NCBI RefSeq assembly: GCF_905475345.1
Contig: NC_066587.1
Span: forward strand, 6,627,570 to 6,691,569
Direction: 5' to 3'
Length of the DNA: 64,000 bases
Source of the DNA: Vespula vulgaris
Lineage: Eukaryota > Arthropoda > Insecta > Hymenoptera > Vespidae
In this document: piece by piece, positions 13,856 to 25,859 of the stretch
How positions within the stretch are numbered: the stretch's first letter is position 1
How the letters are laid out: the number at the start of each line of letters is the position of its first letter
Position numbers and translations under genes: made by a program
The notes under the pieces: model-generated
Database searches by the model: none
The model's input: only the letters and a program-made list of their open reading frames with translations
What the model was told of the DNA's origin: nothing

Positions 13856-13865
<10 letters not shown>
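13090..13865. repeat. decayed tandem triplication, unit about 300-313 bp
   Basis: Three copies of the same order of words: ttctaac (13152, 13451, 13764), then 'aagttctcga', then 'cggtttgttt' or close, then attaacactt/ttattatact, then an AT-rich tail. Intervening blocks also match (tttcatttaaatttct at about 13398 and 13713). Spacing is 299 and 313 bp. Copies are clearly diverged, so the duplication is old. Confidence 0.8.
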
Positions 13866-13894
<29 letters not shown>

Positions 13895-14003
13895 ATGGTT
13901 ATATATAAATATATATAAATGTACATATATAAATATTTATATATAAATATATATATAAATATACATATATAAACAGTTATATATAAATATGCATAAATAT
14001 GTT

Positions 14004-14036
<33 letters not shown>
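13856..14036. repeat. (AT)n, TATATAAA-type and (ACAT)n repeats
   Basis: Pure AT run at 13857-13887, then irregular tatataaata units, ending with acat units at 14005-14030. Confidence 0.9.
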
Positions 14037-14037
<1 letters not shown>

Positions 14038-14089
14038 TTCGTGTAAGAGAAAGAAGAAAGAAAAGAAATGGAAAAGTAAAAATAAAGAG

Positions 14090-14282
14090 GGTAGCTCGTG
14101 GCTTCCGGCCGATCGCCTCGTTAGCATCGTCGTGTTTCCAGTTAGCGAACGATAACCGCTCGTTAACGGCGATTAAACGGCGAGTTAAACATCGTTGCTG
14201 CCGCGAGACGAAACAATCTCGGAGGCACGTCGAGCTCCGATTAAAATAAGCGCGACCGAGTTCTCCTACCGACTCCTTCATC
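14090..14282. promoter_or_regulatory. unique GC-richer island, candidate regulatory DNA
   Basis: About 190 bp of mixed, relatively GC-rich sequence with repeated cgttaac/cgattaa words (for example 14163-14190) between an ATAC repeat and a (TTTC)n block. No frame resembles a known protein. Candidate conserved element only. Confidence 0.3.
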
Positions 14283-14283
14283 T

Positions 14284-14317
14284 TTTTTTTCTTTCTTTTT
14301 TCTTCCTTCCTTCCTTC

Positions 14318-14358
<41 letters not shown>

Positions 14359-14415
14359 TTGCTTTCTTTCTTTCTTCCTTCCTTCCTTCCTTCTTTCTTT
14401 TCTTTTTTTTTTCTT
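14284..14415. repeat. (TTCC)n/(TTTC)n tetranucleotide block
   Basis: About 130 bp of TTTC and TTCC units, pure pyrimidine on +. Confidence 0.93.
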
Positions 14416-17400
14416 ACACCCTTCCTCGAAGGTTCGTTGTTTTCGCGCGATAAAACCAATCTCGACTCGCTTTCGTAACTTTGCCGCCGCCATAATCGTG
14501 ACTAGTGTTATAAATTTTACTTTTTTTTCTTTCTTTCTCTCTCTCTCTCTCTCTTTTTTTTTTTGTAAATTTTATTTCCTGTTTTTTCTTTTCCTCTTCG
14601 TTGTATTTTTCTTTTGTTTGTTCTTTTTTTTTCTCTTGTTGCTTTTTCTTTCTTTCTTCAATGAGATCCGTTGTTACTCGTTGTTTGTACTTGCCGACTT
14701 CGAGTTCGTATTATCGATCAAGGATAAAAGGGAACAACGAACTTGCATTTTTTCTTTCTTTCTTTTTTTTGTTTTTTTTTTATCGATTCTGTTTTTTTAC
14801 AATTTTTCATTATCGTCATTAAAATTGAAGTTAAATTAATTTCTCTATTACTTTCGCGAGGTATCGCCTCGCGATATCTATTTTCACAAGTGTTATTGCT
14901 GGAATTCTTAATGGTAGTGTTTCGACAGTAGTTACATAGATTTTTTACTGGATACAAGATTCTTGATGGCGATTAGTTAGGTGGGAGAATAGTTTGACAC
15001 TTCGGTCGTTCTGAAAATTTCCAACCAGGTACAAAATTTCGATGTTTTATCTCTTAAGGTTTTCTGTATTTATCTATAACTTCTCTGTGATATTTTTCTA
15101 TCGTTTTTATCGACTGATTTTATATTCCTTAAAATAAAATAAAATGATAGCGATTATTAGATGAGAATTTTTTTCTGTACGAATCATTCGATAAATTTGA
15201 AACATTTTTGACAGAAGTAAGATCTAACATTAAATTAAAAAAAAAAAAAAAAAAAAAGAGAGATTTGAAGATACCGATGAAGAACAACCGACACTATACG
15301 TATAGTTTAAAAAAAAAGTATTAAATTTATCAAGAATAATCGTCTATGAGTATTCGGTAAATTTGAGTTTCTGATAGGCACGAACTCTTTTGAACGATCC
15401 AATAAGTTAGAATTTTTCAGGGAAGTGAAATCTAAGATAATATTTTGTAAAAGAGAAAAAGAAAAAGAAAACAAGGAGAAAAAGAAGAAAGAGAAAAGAA
15501 AAAAGAAAAGAAATGTGAAACCGTGACGGAGAGGAGCAGTCACGGCCTTTTTTCATTTTTCCTTCTTAAAACGGAAAACGAAAAAATTTAACCGTTTTCT
15601 CGAGAAAAATTCTTAGAAAAATGTCGGACATCAGTGGACGTTCCAAAAGCAATGCGAGACTAATTCGAACCGTACAAATATTTAGGGCGACCTGTCGCAT
15701 TTAAGGGCTCACCTTCTTTATCCCCGTTGTTTACTATTTTAACTCGGAGGACTCTTGGTTTCGTATGGTAGTTTGTATGGGTTTCCCCTATACAAAAGCA
15801 CGCCTCTTCAGCTTTCTTAAGCGTGAAGAATCGCGAATCTGATTGCAGATCTGAGACTACTACTTTTCTGCTACTACTACTACTACTACTAAACTACTAC
15901 TATTATTACTACTACTACTATACTACTGTTACTATTATTAACAGCTTACCCAAAAACGAAGGAATGACCTTTGTAAAATCCGTAACGTATGCTTCCCAAT
16001 AAATTCTCCAAAAGTGACACCCATTTCCGTGGCGTGTCCGGAATTCGTCCAAGATTCGTTTCACCGTTTCTTAACAATACTTTTTACTTCTCGTTTTGAA
16101 GAAGTAACCGTGAAGAATGCAGCCAGCTACAGGAGCAGATGCCATATTTTAGCAATTTTTCGCATCTATCCAAACTTACGTCTTCATCTTGTACGTTGCA
16201 CAGAAATTTTTATACCTGCGAACACTTAATTATATATTTTTTGCTGGTTTGTTCACTTCGATCCAATCTCAATACGATTTTTTAATATATCACGTATTTA
16301 TGTGAATATAAATATGCTTAGGAAGTAATTTTTATATACGATGTTGTTTCCTATTGATCTGTTTTATTACGAATAATAATTATTACGAAACATTAGTAAT
16401 AATACTTTACGATCTTGCAAGAAAAGTATTATCCTCGCACATTCTTTCTTTTTTTAAAAATAATGCTTCAATGAAACTATTAATTTATCTTATCAACTAA
16501 ATAAAGTCGACGATAAATTCGCAGAACGATAATAATCGCAAGGATTAAAACACCGATAATAGATGATAAAGGTAAAAGAATAAAATAAATTAATTATCTA
16601 CAATTATTACGTACATAAAGCTATTACAAACTGCTATTAAACTTGTTATATAATATTCGTTTAAATTTCAATGAAGTTAGAGTAACAATTATTAACGTCT
16701 TAATTCATTTCATCGAAGGATGAATCAACGGATTGATTTGTGCTTTACGATTTAATATCCGTTCGAATTCAGGATGATCGTTTTAACGATGAATCAAACG
16801 TTAATCGTTCTTTTCTTATGACTGAACTACAGTTAACGACACGTGTCGTCGGAAGGACCTGGTCCAAACATACAAAAAGAAACGAGTTACCTTTAAGAAG
16901 GGTCAGAACTCGGACTGAAAGAATATCGAACGTGGTATTTGGTAGCCGTTATACACATCATGATCGCGTTATGATCGTCGTAAGATTTTACTGCGGTCAT
17001 AACGTACCCCCGAGCCTTTATTCTTGGCAGGAAAGTCCAGCAAAAACCATGGATACTTTCTCTCTCTTTCTGTCTTTCTCTCTTTCTCTCTTTCTTTCCT
17101 CCTTGCTTATTCACTCGTTCATTCGAAACAACCTTCGTCGCCTTCTTTCCTAAGGGTTCTCTCTGTAAATTTAGACTCGTTTAAACTCAGGACCCTCTGG
17201 ACCTTCTCCTACGTACTACGTACATACTTACGTACGTACGTATACACATGCACGCATATACGCATGCATATACCCACGCACTCACTCATACGTATCTATC
17301 TTGGAGCTGAAAAATAAACAGAACTGTTTGTCTTCTCGAACGGTAGCTTGCCACGCACGGTTTCCCCATGGAATTTCTATTTCCAATTGTTGTGGCACAG

Positions 17401-17555
17401 TTTCACATCGGAGTTTAGTTTTCTATGAAAAAAAAGAAAAAAGTTAGTAAATTAACAGTAAAAAAAAACAAAAAAGAACCAGATAAGCAAATAAAGAACG
17501 AAAATAAATAAAGAGAAACGATGACAAACAACGATCGGGATATTCGCTAAAAAAG
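14416..17555. other. gene-free stretch
   Basis: Unique island 14420-14515, pyrimidine-rich 14520-14665, further T-rich 14750-14800, A-run 15236-15258, purine block 15450-15515, unique island 15540-15865, (CTA)n 15868-15930, unique 15940-16230, AT-rich 16230-16740, unique 16740-17045, CT tract 17050-17100, unique 17100-17215, (TACG/CACG) words 17216-17290, A-rich 17425-17515. Some frames at 16014-16229 and 16740-17048 are not low-complexity, but nothing was recognised. Confidence 0.6.
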
Positions 17556-17997
17556 AGATCTATAATGGTTGAGTTTGTATCGTCGGAATGTCTTCGTGTT
17601 TTATTTTTCTTTTTCTATTTCGTTTTTTATTACTTTCTATAGTAAGCAAAAAAGGTATACAAGATAGGACGAAATAAATTTCAAACGATTCACTTTTAAG
17701 CATGGTAGGAACTTTAGACAATAGATTGTTAACGAGCATGAAAAAGATAAAAACAACCAAGGCCCAAAGGCAAGAAAGAAAGATAGAAAGAGAGAGAAAG
17801 AGAGAGAGAGAGAACTGTAGCAGTAAGAAAATCGGCATAATTTCGTCGGTCTCACAAAAATTGGCAGACCGACATCGAATTACAGGGTAGACACGTTGCA
17901 ATGAACGGCAGCACGCGACGATTGCGTGTCGACGATTAATTTTTCACTCCTGCCGAAGAGAAACGCCGAACCTCTTCCTTCTCCTTCTCCTTTTCCT

Positions 17998-18028
<31 letters not shown>

Positions 18029-18288
18029 TTCTTCTTCTTCTTTTCTTCTCAAAGAGGACGTTGGAATCGCGTTTGGAGAGATCCGATCGCCACACGACTG
18101 CCATTTCTTTTCCTTTTTATTTATTTATTTATTTTTGTATCTTCCTCCTCTTTCTCCTCTTCTTTTTCTTCTTCTCCTCTTCCTCCTCCTCCTCCTCCTT
18201 CTTCTTCCTGCTCCTCCCCTTCCTCCCTTTTTTTTTCTTTCTCCAACCTCTTTTCCTACCACCTTCCACCCTACGTCCCTCCACATCT
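17556..18288. other. pyrimidine-rich gene-free stretch
   Basis: GA tract 17772-17815, unique 17820-17970, then a long C/T-rich stretch 17970-18055 and 18130-18285 made of CTC and TTC units. Open frames follow the triplets. Confidence 0.7.
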
Positions 18289-18289
18289 T

Positions 18290-18420
18290 TTTTATTTGCG
18301 CTTACGCGTCACAAAGCTCGGCTGGCAGGCGTGATAAATCTCAGTAATGGCCGGTCATTAATCTACAGAGAATTACGCGTACAGCACGTTCCACCTTTGA
18401 CAATGGAGAACTCTCCCCTC
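18290..18420. promoter_or_regulatory. unique island with TAAT-core words, candidate enhancer
   Basis: Contains TGATAAAT, GTAATGG, TCATTAATCT and GAATTACG within about 70 bp. These are homeodomain-type cores, in an island free of simple repeats between pyrimidine blocks. Function is inferred only. Confidence 0.3.
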
Positions 18421-19185
18421 CCTTGTCCTCTTGCCACGTCTTCCCGTCCCCTCCCTCCTTTCCACCCTCCCACTTCCCTCCTCCCCACTCATTCCAAATG
18501 TCCTGTCGTGTTTTCAAAGAATACGTCTCTTCTCTCATTCTAATCCTCGACGATAGGGGGTAAATCTACTGTATTAATATCGCGATCTATTAATCGACGA
18601 TTCGTCTAAAAAAATTGATTGTATTTAAATGGCACTCGGCAAGTTAGCCCTTAACAATTTTTCAATCTTTTGAAACTCGAAAGAAAACGAACACCAGGAA
18701 CACCCGTCGATATTCTTCTTACACCTCTATTGAAATTTTTATTGACGGACATCGATCCTCTCCGTTATTTCAGCTCGAAGAGGTTGTCCTGGAATTATTT
18801 TCGAATGATTTGTCTTTCAAAATTCTTTCTTCAAATATCTTTTCGTAGAAAAGATGAAAATTCTTTAAGTCGTTTCTTATTTATTACCAATCGTTTCTCG
18901 TTTCTTTTCATTCCTTTTTCTTTTTCCTCCTTTTTTATCTTCTTTCGATCAAAAATTTTTCAATGTATAGAGAGGATAGAATGATTTTATATAGGTATTG
19001 TAGAGATTGTATGAGAGCTGGATTTACGATCTGATTTATGTTCATTTTTCAGCAAAATTTCTATTACAATAATTATTGACAATTGTTTAACAGTTTCAGG
19101 AGATTGTGAATATGTTCGAGAAAAAACGAAAAAATGTAACACAATATGCGATTTTTTTTATCTCGTTCTTTAAAATTCCATCAAA
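18421..19185. other. gene-free stretch
   Basis: C/T-rich 18415-18500, then ordinary AT-rich DNA. Nothing recognised. Confidence 0.6.
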
Positions 19186-19189
19186 GAGA

Positions 19190-19560
19190 TCGATATATTA
19201 AGTTAATTCACAAATAAATATCGTTCTATTGCAATAATAATTCTTACTTATAACAGCGCTTATATGAATCAAATTGATGAATCGAATTCAAGAAAACGAA
19301 GAGATAAATTGTAACGAGCAATTGCGATTCGTAAGATTTGTCTTTGCGTCTCTACATGAGATTTTCATAAAAAGAAGCTATCATCAGCTTATTTTTTTTT
19401 TTTTAAATCTCACTATATCATTATATTAAATTAATTCATCAATAAATACCGTCCTATCGTAACACAACTTATGTTCGAACGAATCTCTCAATTGAATGAA
19501 TTTAGAAAAACGAATGGATCGACGAATGAATGCGCGATTAAAATTTGTATAAATTTTCTT
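19190..19560. repeat. decayed tandem duplication, offset 229 bp
   Basis: 'atattaagttaattcac' followed by aataaatatcgttctat at 19194 matches 'atattaaattaattcat' followed by aataaataccgtcctat at 19423. Downstream words (gaat, attgatgaatcgaat / attgaatgaatttag, gcgattcg / gcgatta) keep the same order. Confidence 0.65.
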
Positions 19561-19659
19561 CGTAGTTAAACAAAATTAGTTTTTATCGAACGAAGTTATC
19601 GATGGCATCTTTTTGAAAAATATCAGAAAATTGTTATACGTTTAAAGAAACGAGAAGTT

Positions 19660-19707
19660 AGAGAGAGATAGATAGATAAATAGACAGATAGAAAGAGAGA
19701 GAAAGAA

Positions 19708-19742
<35 letters not shown>
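19660..19742. repeat. GA/GATA-rich microsatellite
   Basis: gata units followed by gaaa and (ga)n. Confidence 0.9.
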
Positions 19743-19746
<4 letters not shown>

Positions 19747-19799
19747 TAAGGTTTAGCGAAGAGATCGAAGGGTCAGAAAAAGAAAAGTAGCAAGAGAGA

Positions 19800-19960
19800 T
19801 TATCCGGGGGGGAGATCGAAACGCGACGGAATTCACGTCGATCTTCGCGCCTCTCCTCCCGCTCGATCCTCGATCCTCGATCCTCCGATCCTCTCCATGA
19901 ATCTCTTCGGGGTGTAGATGGTGAACCGAGATAGGGAGGAAGGAGGGAGGCTACTTAAAC
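19800..19960. other. unique island with (GATCCTC)n minisatellite
   Basis: Four near-perfect 7-bp units of the type gatcctc at 19864-19890, inside a GC-richer island. Confidence 0.7.
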
Positions 19961-19979
19961 TTAACCCTTGCTCGTGTGC

Positions 19980-20166
19980 TCCTCTCTCTCTCTCTCTCTT
20001 CCTTTCTCTCTCCCTCTCTCTCTCTCTGTCTCTCTTTCTTGGGTTGGACCGGTGAGACCGGAGGCCACACACCAAGAAAGACTAATAGCCGAGAAGATAA
20101 CGCTCTTAAACACTTTGCCAGGCCAATGCTTCTTTTCTCCTTCGCAGCAACCTGCTCTTAGCGAAG

Positions 20167-20198
<32 letters not shown>

Positions 20199-20535
20199 GT
20201 CTCTCTCTCTCTGTCTCTCTCTCTTTCGTTCTCTATCTATCTCACGTCCTTCGAGTCGATGTCTCTCGTTCCCTCGAAAGGAACGAGTAGCAAGCAGCTA
20301 CCATTCAACAGAAGAGTCTCTCGTTCGATAAAGTTTCTCGTCGATGCGGAGGAGGAAGAGGTCTCGAGAATGTGGGATTCCTGCGGGAGCTGCGAAAACT
20401 CGTCGTCGACTATCGAAAGAGAAAGAGAAAGAGAAACTCATCGGTTCTTACATCGTTAATCCTTCTCACGAGGGATCAAAGGTGTGAAATTATAATCTTT
20501 CCCTCTCTCTCTCTCTCTCTCTGTCGCTATCTCTC
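19980..20535. other. CT tracts alternating with unique DNA
   Basis: CT-rich 19981-20042, 20168-20245 and 20500-20535 flank unique blocks 20040-20165 and 20245-20410. The open frame through them is Ser/Leu-rich and rejected. Confidence 0.65.
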
Positions 20536-20719
20536 ACTTACTCTATCATTCACTCTTTCAATTCGACGGTTACATTTTTAATTAATAAATAAAGGCAATG
20601 GGAGAAAAAAAGAAGAAGAGAGAAAGAAAGGAAGAAATGAAGAAAATTATTATAAGACGTTTAATCGTCCTATAATACGTATATGAGAAAGAAGAAATGG
20701 AGAGAGTAATGAAGGAAGG

Positions 20720-20935
20720 AAGGATCGTGTGGCAGCTGGCTCACCTACAAACGGGATAACGACTCCGATTATTGCTTTACAGTTGGCTGAGGTAACTCAA
20801 GCAACGAGTTTATTGCTGAGCCGGTACGTACTTGTAAATATCGCGCTAACGACCTCGCGTACACGTTGTTTCGCGAATGTTAATCTTAATTCTCCGCGAC
20901 AAGATCCGACTGGCTACTGGCTGTGTGCTTACTAC
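20720..20935. promoter_or_regulatory. unique island, candidate conserved non-coding element
   Basis: About 215 bp of normal complexity, with an E-box-like CAGCTG (about 20733-20738) and GATTATTG (20767-20774). It sits between purine-rich DNA and a (TTC)n tract. The + frame is open, but the residues match no family I know and there is no supporting splice acceptor. Confidence 0.3.
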
Positions 20936-20937
20936 CA

Positions 20938-21215
20938 CTTTCTTCTTCTTCTTCTTCTTCTTCTTCTTTCTCTTATACCTCTCTTACTTCTTTTCCTCTT
21001 TTTCTCTTCCTCTTCGTCCCTCGTTCTCGTTCTCGTTCTCGTTCTCGTTCTTGTTCTTCTTCTCGTCCTCGTTCACCTCCTCGTCTCTCTACTCTACTAA
21101 CTTCTCTACCGGACTTATGTTCTCGCCTTTCTCGTTCATTCGTTCTTCGTTCGTTCGTTTATTCATTCGTTCGTTTATTCATTCGTTCGTTCGTTCGTTC
21201 GTTCGTTTGCTCGCG
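20938..21215. repeat. (TTC)n, (CTCGTT)n and (TTCG)n arrays
   Basis: TTC triplets 20938-20970, ctcgtt/ctcgtc units 21018-21080, then ttcg/ttcattcg tetranucleotides 21125-21212. Three different pyrimidine-biased arrays in one 280-bp stretch. Confidence 0.9.
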
Positions 21216-23480
21216 CGAACCGACGAATTAAATGCACCTCGTATAGATGTCGTGAAAGCATTACGGAATCGCACGTTGAAATTTTATTGACGTGATTAAA
21301 TTCTATCCTCTTGCACTTTCTCGTCTTCGTATATTATATTTTACGAGAGAACGATCCTCATTTGAGAGATCGTTTTTTGAAAGAGAGAATAATGAAGAGA
21401 GTGAGGAGTGAGTGCGAGGGACAGGGGGAAGAACAGAAGAAACAAAATTTCTCGAGTAAAATACAATTTTTTTTTCTTTTTTTTTTGTTTGGTTTCTTTT
21501 TTTCTTTAGGTATCTTGTAAAAGGATAAAGATAAGGGGAATATTTGCTTTCCTATTCCTTTTTTCTTTTTTTCTTTCTTATCTTGTAAAAGGAAGATATA
21601 TTCAGGAGTTATACTAAAAAATAGAGATATATGTCCATATATATATATATACATATATTTTTTTTTCTTGTATATCTTTTTACCTGTCTGTTACCTGTAT
21701 TTTGAAAGATACGACAAATACGTTTATCTCCTTCTTCTTTTTCTACTTATGTTATAATAAAAGAAGGAAAAAAGTGGAGAAATATATGAAAAATATTTTT
21801 CTCTTCCTCTCTCTCTCTCTCTCTCTATTTTTTTCTTAGCTTTATCACCTAAAAAAAAAGGAAAAAAAAGAAAAAGAAAACAAAAAAAAATATCTTCGAT
21901 AAAAATTGTTCCGACAAAAATTATTTTCATTTTCCTTATCGCGTAATTAAAATGTAATTATCTCTCGTCGTCGATCTAGCTCGAAGCTAATTTAAAATAG
22001 TTTAATAGCGTTATAAACGAACACGGCGACGTACGCGTCGATTTCGCGTGTATTTACGATCATACGAGATACCTCAAAGCCATAAGTTTTAACTATCGAC
22101 GTTCGTACGAAGATTCTAACGAGTCAACGAGTTCTTCTTTTCACTTAAGTAACTTTTCACCTTAACGGAGTTACGAAAGGGTGAGGAAGGTGGATGGGCG
22201 GGGGAGGAACCGGTGACGAAAGGAAAAAACTCTCGCCACTGGCACGGCTAAGAAAGGTTTTATTTGACGAAAGAAAAGAAAAAAAGAAGCAGAGAAAGAA
22301 AGAAAGAAAGAAAGAAAAAAAAAAAGAAATCACTTCTCGTGTATGTTGTACAAACACCGACGTAGCAACAGGTGGTGACTGCCCTTGGTGGTTTGGGTTA
22401 CCGGTTCAGCCATTCGGTTTTATTCATGACTTTGAAGGAGCAAGAAAGAGCAAGATAGATAGACAGATAGATAGAGAGAAAGAGAGAGAGAGAAGAAGAA
22501 TACTCGCATTTACAAATCTACATCGAAGGGCCACTCGAGCTCTCGAATTCTTTCTTTCTTTCGTCGACCTTCTTCGATTCTCTTCTTTCCACCCTCTCCC
22601 ACCCCCAACCTTCCCTCTTTTTCTTTCTCTCTCTCTCTTTCTCTCTCTTTCTGTCTTTCTCTCTCTCCCTCTCTTCACTACTTCCCAACGATAATGCAAT
22701 CGAAATGAACTTAACGATCGGTTTGTAACGCGAGACATATATTCGTTCGATTAAGAAAAAAAAAAAAATATATGAAATGAAAAGAAAAAATGAAGAAGAA
22801 AAAAAAAGAAGTAGGTAAATGCGAGTGGATAAGAAATGGAAGTAGACATTTTCGCGCTCTCCCTAATTCCCTTATCGGCATCCGAGAAGCCGATAAAATA
22901 AATGGACTTGGCATGTTATATCGGAATTTTCGTAAAGGGATTTTCTCTTTGATCTGTCCGCGTTATTTTTTATTCTTTTGTTTATTGACACCACAACGAC
23001 GAATAGGACGTAATCGTCGTTCGATATAATCGATACGTGAGGGAACTCAAAATAACGCGATGATTCATATTGCACGTTACACGAAGCCTCGACTACGATG
23101 ACCATATACATATACATATATGTATATATATATATACACATATATATATGCACACACACAGACATATGTGTATTGACGCGAAAGCTTTCCGATCTCAGCA
23201 TTTTTTGTTGACGTTGCCTCATGCTTTTGAGATCGTCTAGGAAAATAAGAAAAAAAAGAAGAGGAAGAAAAAGAAACAAAAAAAAGGATAAGAAAAAGAA
23301 ATATCATAAATTTGAGCAATTTATTTATCAAACTGTACACGTAAAAATCTCGATGGTATTCTCTACGTACATATGTGTGTATGTATGTATGTACGTACGT
23401 ATGTATGTATGTATGTATATACATATGTATGCTTGTATTCTCTTCTATTTTTTCTTTTTTCTATATTTGAATTATAAATA
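21216..23480. other. gene-free stretch
   Basis: T-rich 21465-21510, (TA)n 21636-21660, CT tract 21803-21828, A-rich 21850-21890, unique 21950-22255, purine block 22262-22328, unique 22330-22440, GA 22458-22500, pyrimidine-rich 22545-22680, A-rich 22755-22812, unique 22812-23095, (TA)n/(CA)n 23101-23165, A-rich 23245-23300, (TATG)n 23370-23430. No gene seen. Confidence 0.65.
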
Positions 23481-23539
23481 ACGAGTTACGGCCAATGTTA
23501 CGCGATTTTCTTCGAAACGAACTGAAATAAGCGATGACG

Positions 23540-23703
23540 ATTTGATTACTCGTTCTTAAAGTAGACGAACTTTATTAATTAATTCGATTTAATAATCATA
23601 TTCGTTTGTTAAATATTGACGAGAGAGACAAATGAAAGAATATTTTTATTTTCACGTGTCAGCCTTCACGATCAATATCATTTTTAAAAGTAATGAGATA
23701 TTT

Positions 23704-23760
<57 letters not shown>

Positions 23761-24001
23761 AATTACGATACGAACAGAGCCATTAAATCTAATAAAACGA
23801 ACTTCGATTAATTCCAGTTAATAATCACATTAATTTATAAAACGACTATGAGAGAGAAAAAATGAAAGAATCTTTATATTTTTCTCACGTTAATTGCGGC
23901 TTGAATAGCCGTGACTTTTAATTGGAAAAGATATTTAAAAAATATATAAAAAGATAGATAGATAGGTAGATAGATAAATAGATAGAAAGATAGATAGAGA
24001 A

Positions 24002-24032
<31 letters not shown>

Positions 24033-24165
24033 AGAGAAGAGAAAGAAAGAGAAGGTAAATTATAGGAAGAACACGTCCACTAAATCAATAGAATAACTTC
24101 GATTAGTTCGATATAATTATCGCATTAATTTATAAAACGACTTTCGAACTTTATCTCGAAGTATT
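23540..24165. repeat. decayed tandem triplication with GA microsatellite inside each unit
   Basis: Copies start near 23567, 23800 and 24095 with 'acttcgattaatt' type words, then 'taatcacattaatttat' or close, then aaaacgac and a gagaga stretch. Spacing is 233 and 295 bp. (GA)n at 23708-23755 and gata/(ga)n at 23960-24045 occupy the same relative place and explain the length difference. Confidence 0.7.
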
Positions 24166-24269
24166 TCACGGAAATTCACAAGGGATGTAGTTGCACGTAC
24201 ACACGCACATACACGAATGCATGCATGCACACACATATCTATATATTACGTATATGCATAATAGGAGTC

Positions 24270-24380
24270 GTAAATGCTAGTACGGCTAGTTGCGACTAGC
24301 GTTCAATTAGCGCTAATTAGCGTGTCTACCAACCATGTCGTCGTTGATTGATTTAGTGGACACGCCGTTCGTCCTGTAAA
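24270..24380. promoter_or_regulatory. homeodomain/PBC-type site cluster, candidate enhancer
   Basis: A perfect 14-bp palindrome AATTAGCGCTAATT (24305-24318) sits inside CAATTAGCGCTAATTAGC. Next come TGATTGAT (24345-24352, an Extradenticle/PBC-type core) and GATTTAG. Just upstream GCTAGT and ACTAGC (24285-24300) form a 6-bp inverted repeat around TGCG. The block lies between a (CA) repeat and a (CT)n tract. Engrailed-type homeodomain proteins are known regulators of hh; binding here is inference. Confidence 0.4.
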
Positions 24381-24412
<32 letters not shown>

Positions 24413-24743
24413 CCTCTCTATTTCTCTCAGAAATATTTTTCTATCCTTTATAGTGATTTTTCCGAACTCTCTACGAAAAACACCTTCCGAGTTAAAACGT
24501 ACGTACGATGATGATTCATAGGCGAACTTTCGAGTTCCTCCCTCGCAATCGTTTCCACGGAGTAATTACACACACGACAAGATAAATAATCGTCCACCTA
24601 CGCACCACACCAAAGAGATATTCTACACTTGAGCGTAAATCCTATTTTGATTTGAAACCACGTACATATATACTTTCTCTCTCTTTCTTGTACTTTGGCG
24701 TTTTCTCTCTCTCTCTCTCTCTCTTTTTCTGGTTACTTTAAGG

Positions 24744-24795
<52 letters not shown>

Positions 24796-24890
24796 TTCTT
24801 TCTCTCTTTTTCTCTCTCTTTCTGGAACTTTATGGTTTCCTCTCTTTCTGTCTCTCCCTCTTCCTCTCTTCCTTTCTCTTTTTCAGCTAA
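24381..24890. other. CT tracts around unique DNA
   Basis: (CT)n 24381-24428, unique 24428-24670, long CT-rich tract 24670-24885 with a pure (TC)n core at 24746-24783. The Ser/Leu frame here is not a gene. Confidence 0.8.
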
Positions 24891-25214
24891 CTACGAGGAG
24901 ATACGTTACGACATATCGTACGATTCATAGACGATTCTCGAAACCATAATTATCCTCTGGCACTCTAGACTACTCCCATAAATATGCTTGTACGTAGTTA
25001 CTACGTTCTCGATAAATTCAAGAAAGAGAGAGAGAGAGAGAGAGAGAGGGAAAGAAAGATAGACTAACTTGCTCTTACTATTAAATACCAATTCGAAACC
25101 CATGTCTACTTCCTTGCTACTGTCACCGTCGAAAATATATTGCCAGTACGACGTCGTAACTTCAATTGTCAAATTGAATTTCTTCAAGGATATAATTTCG
25201 CACACACACACATA

Positions 25215-25250
<36 letters not shown>

Positions 25251-25855
25251 TGTATGTATGTATAGGTTCATTTTCAAAATTATTTTAAATATCTGAATAT
25301 AAAAAAGGAAAAAGATTTATACAATGAACAGCTTCGTATAAATCTTTCTAATCTTTCGTGTATAGAAAGTCATTATTTCCAATAAACAATAATTATTATC
25401 GATTAAATTAAAAATAGAAATATCTTTATTTAAATCTCAAATAATTTATTCATGATGATATTAACGTTATAACAGAACGTATTTTGTAAATTTAAAAAAG
25501 AAAAAAGAAAAATTATGGAAACAATATTGACGTATGCATATGTACCGAGTTACTTACTTATACTTACATATGTATATTGAAAAAATATTTATAGAAAGAC
25601 AATTTTTTAACGAGTCTTGTTTTCAACCTCAGTCGGTCAATCCGACTTGTCAAACGCATACGAAATATATCAAATATTATTTTATGATTTTTTTTTCTTC
25701 TATGATCTTTTTATCTTTTTTCTTTTCTTTTCTTTTTTTTTTTCGATCGAACAACGACACGTTAGTCATCAGGAAACAAATTGATCGAAAATTTTCAACA
25801 TTATCGTCTCGTAAGAAAATGATATGTAATCCTACGCACAAGTTGCATTTATAAT
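24891..25855. other. gene-free stretch
   Basis: Unique 24890-25020, (GA)n 25024-25050, unique 25060-25195, (CA)n and (TATG)n 25200-25262, AT-rich 25265-25560, T-rich 25685-25745. No gene seen. Confidence 0.65.
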
Positions 25856-25859
25856 CTCA

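Noticed and set aside
16740..17153. 137-residue + frame with ordinary composition at its start
   Set aside because: No family recognised, no splice or promoter support, and the end runs into a CT tract; kept only as part of gene-free DNA.
17926..18543. 205-residue + frame
   Set aside because: Pro/Leu/Phe/Ser runs from pyrimidine triplets.
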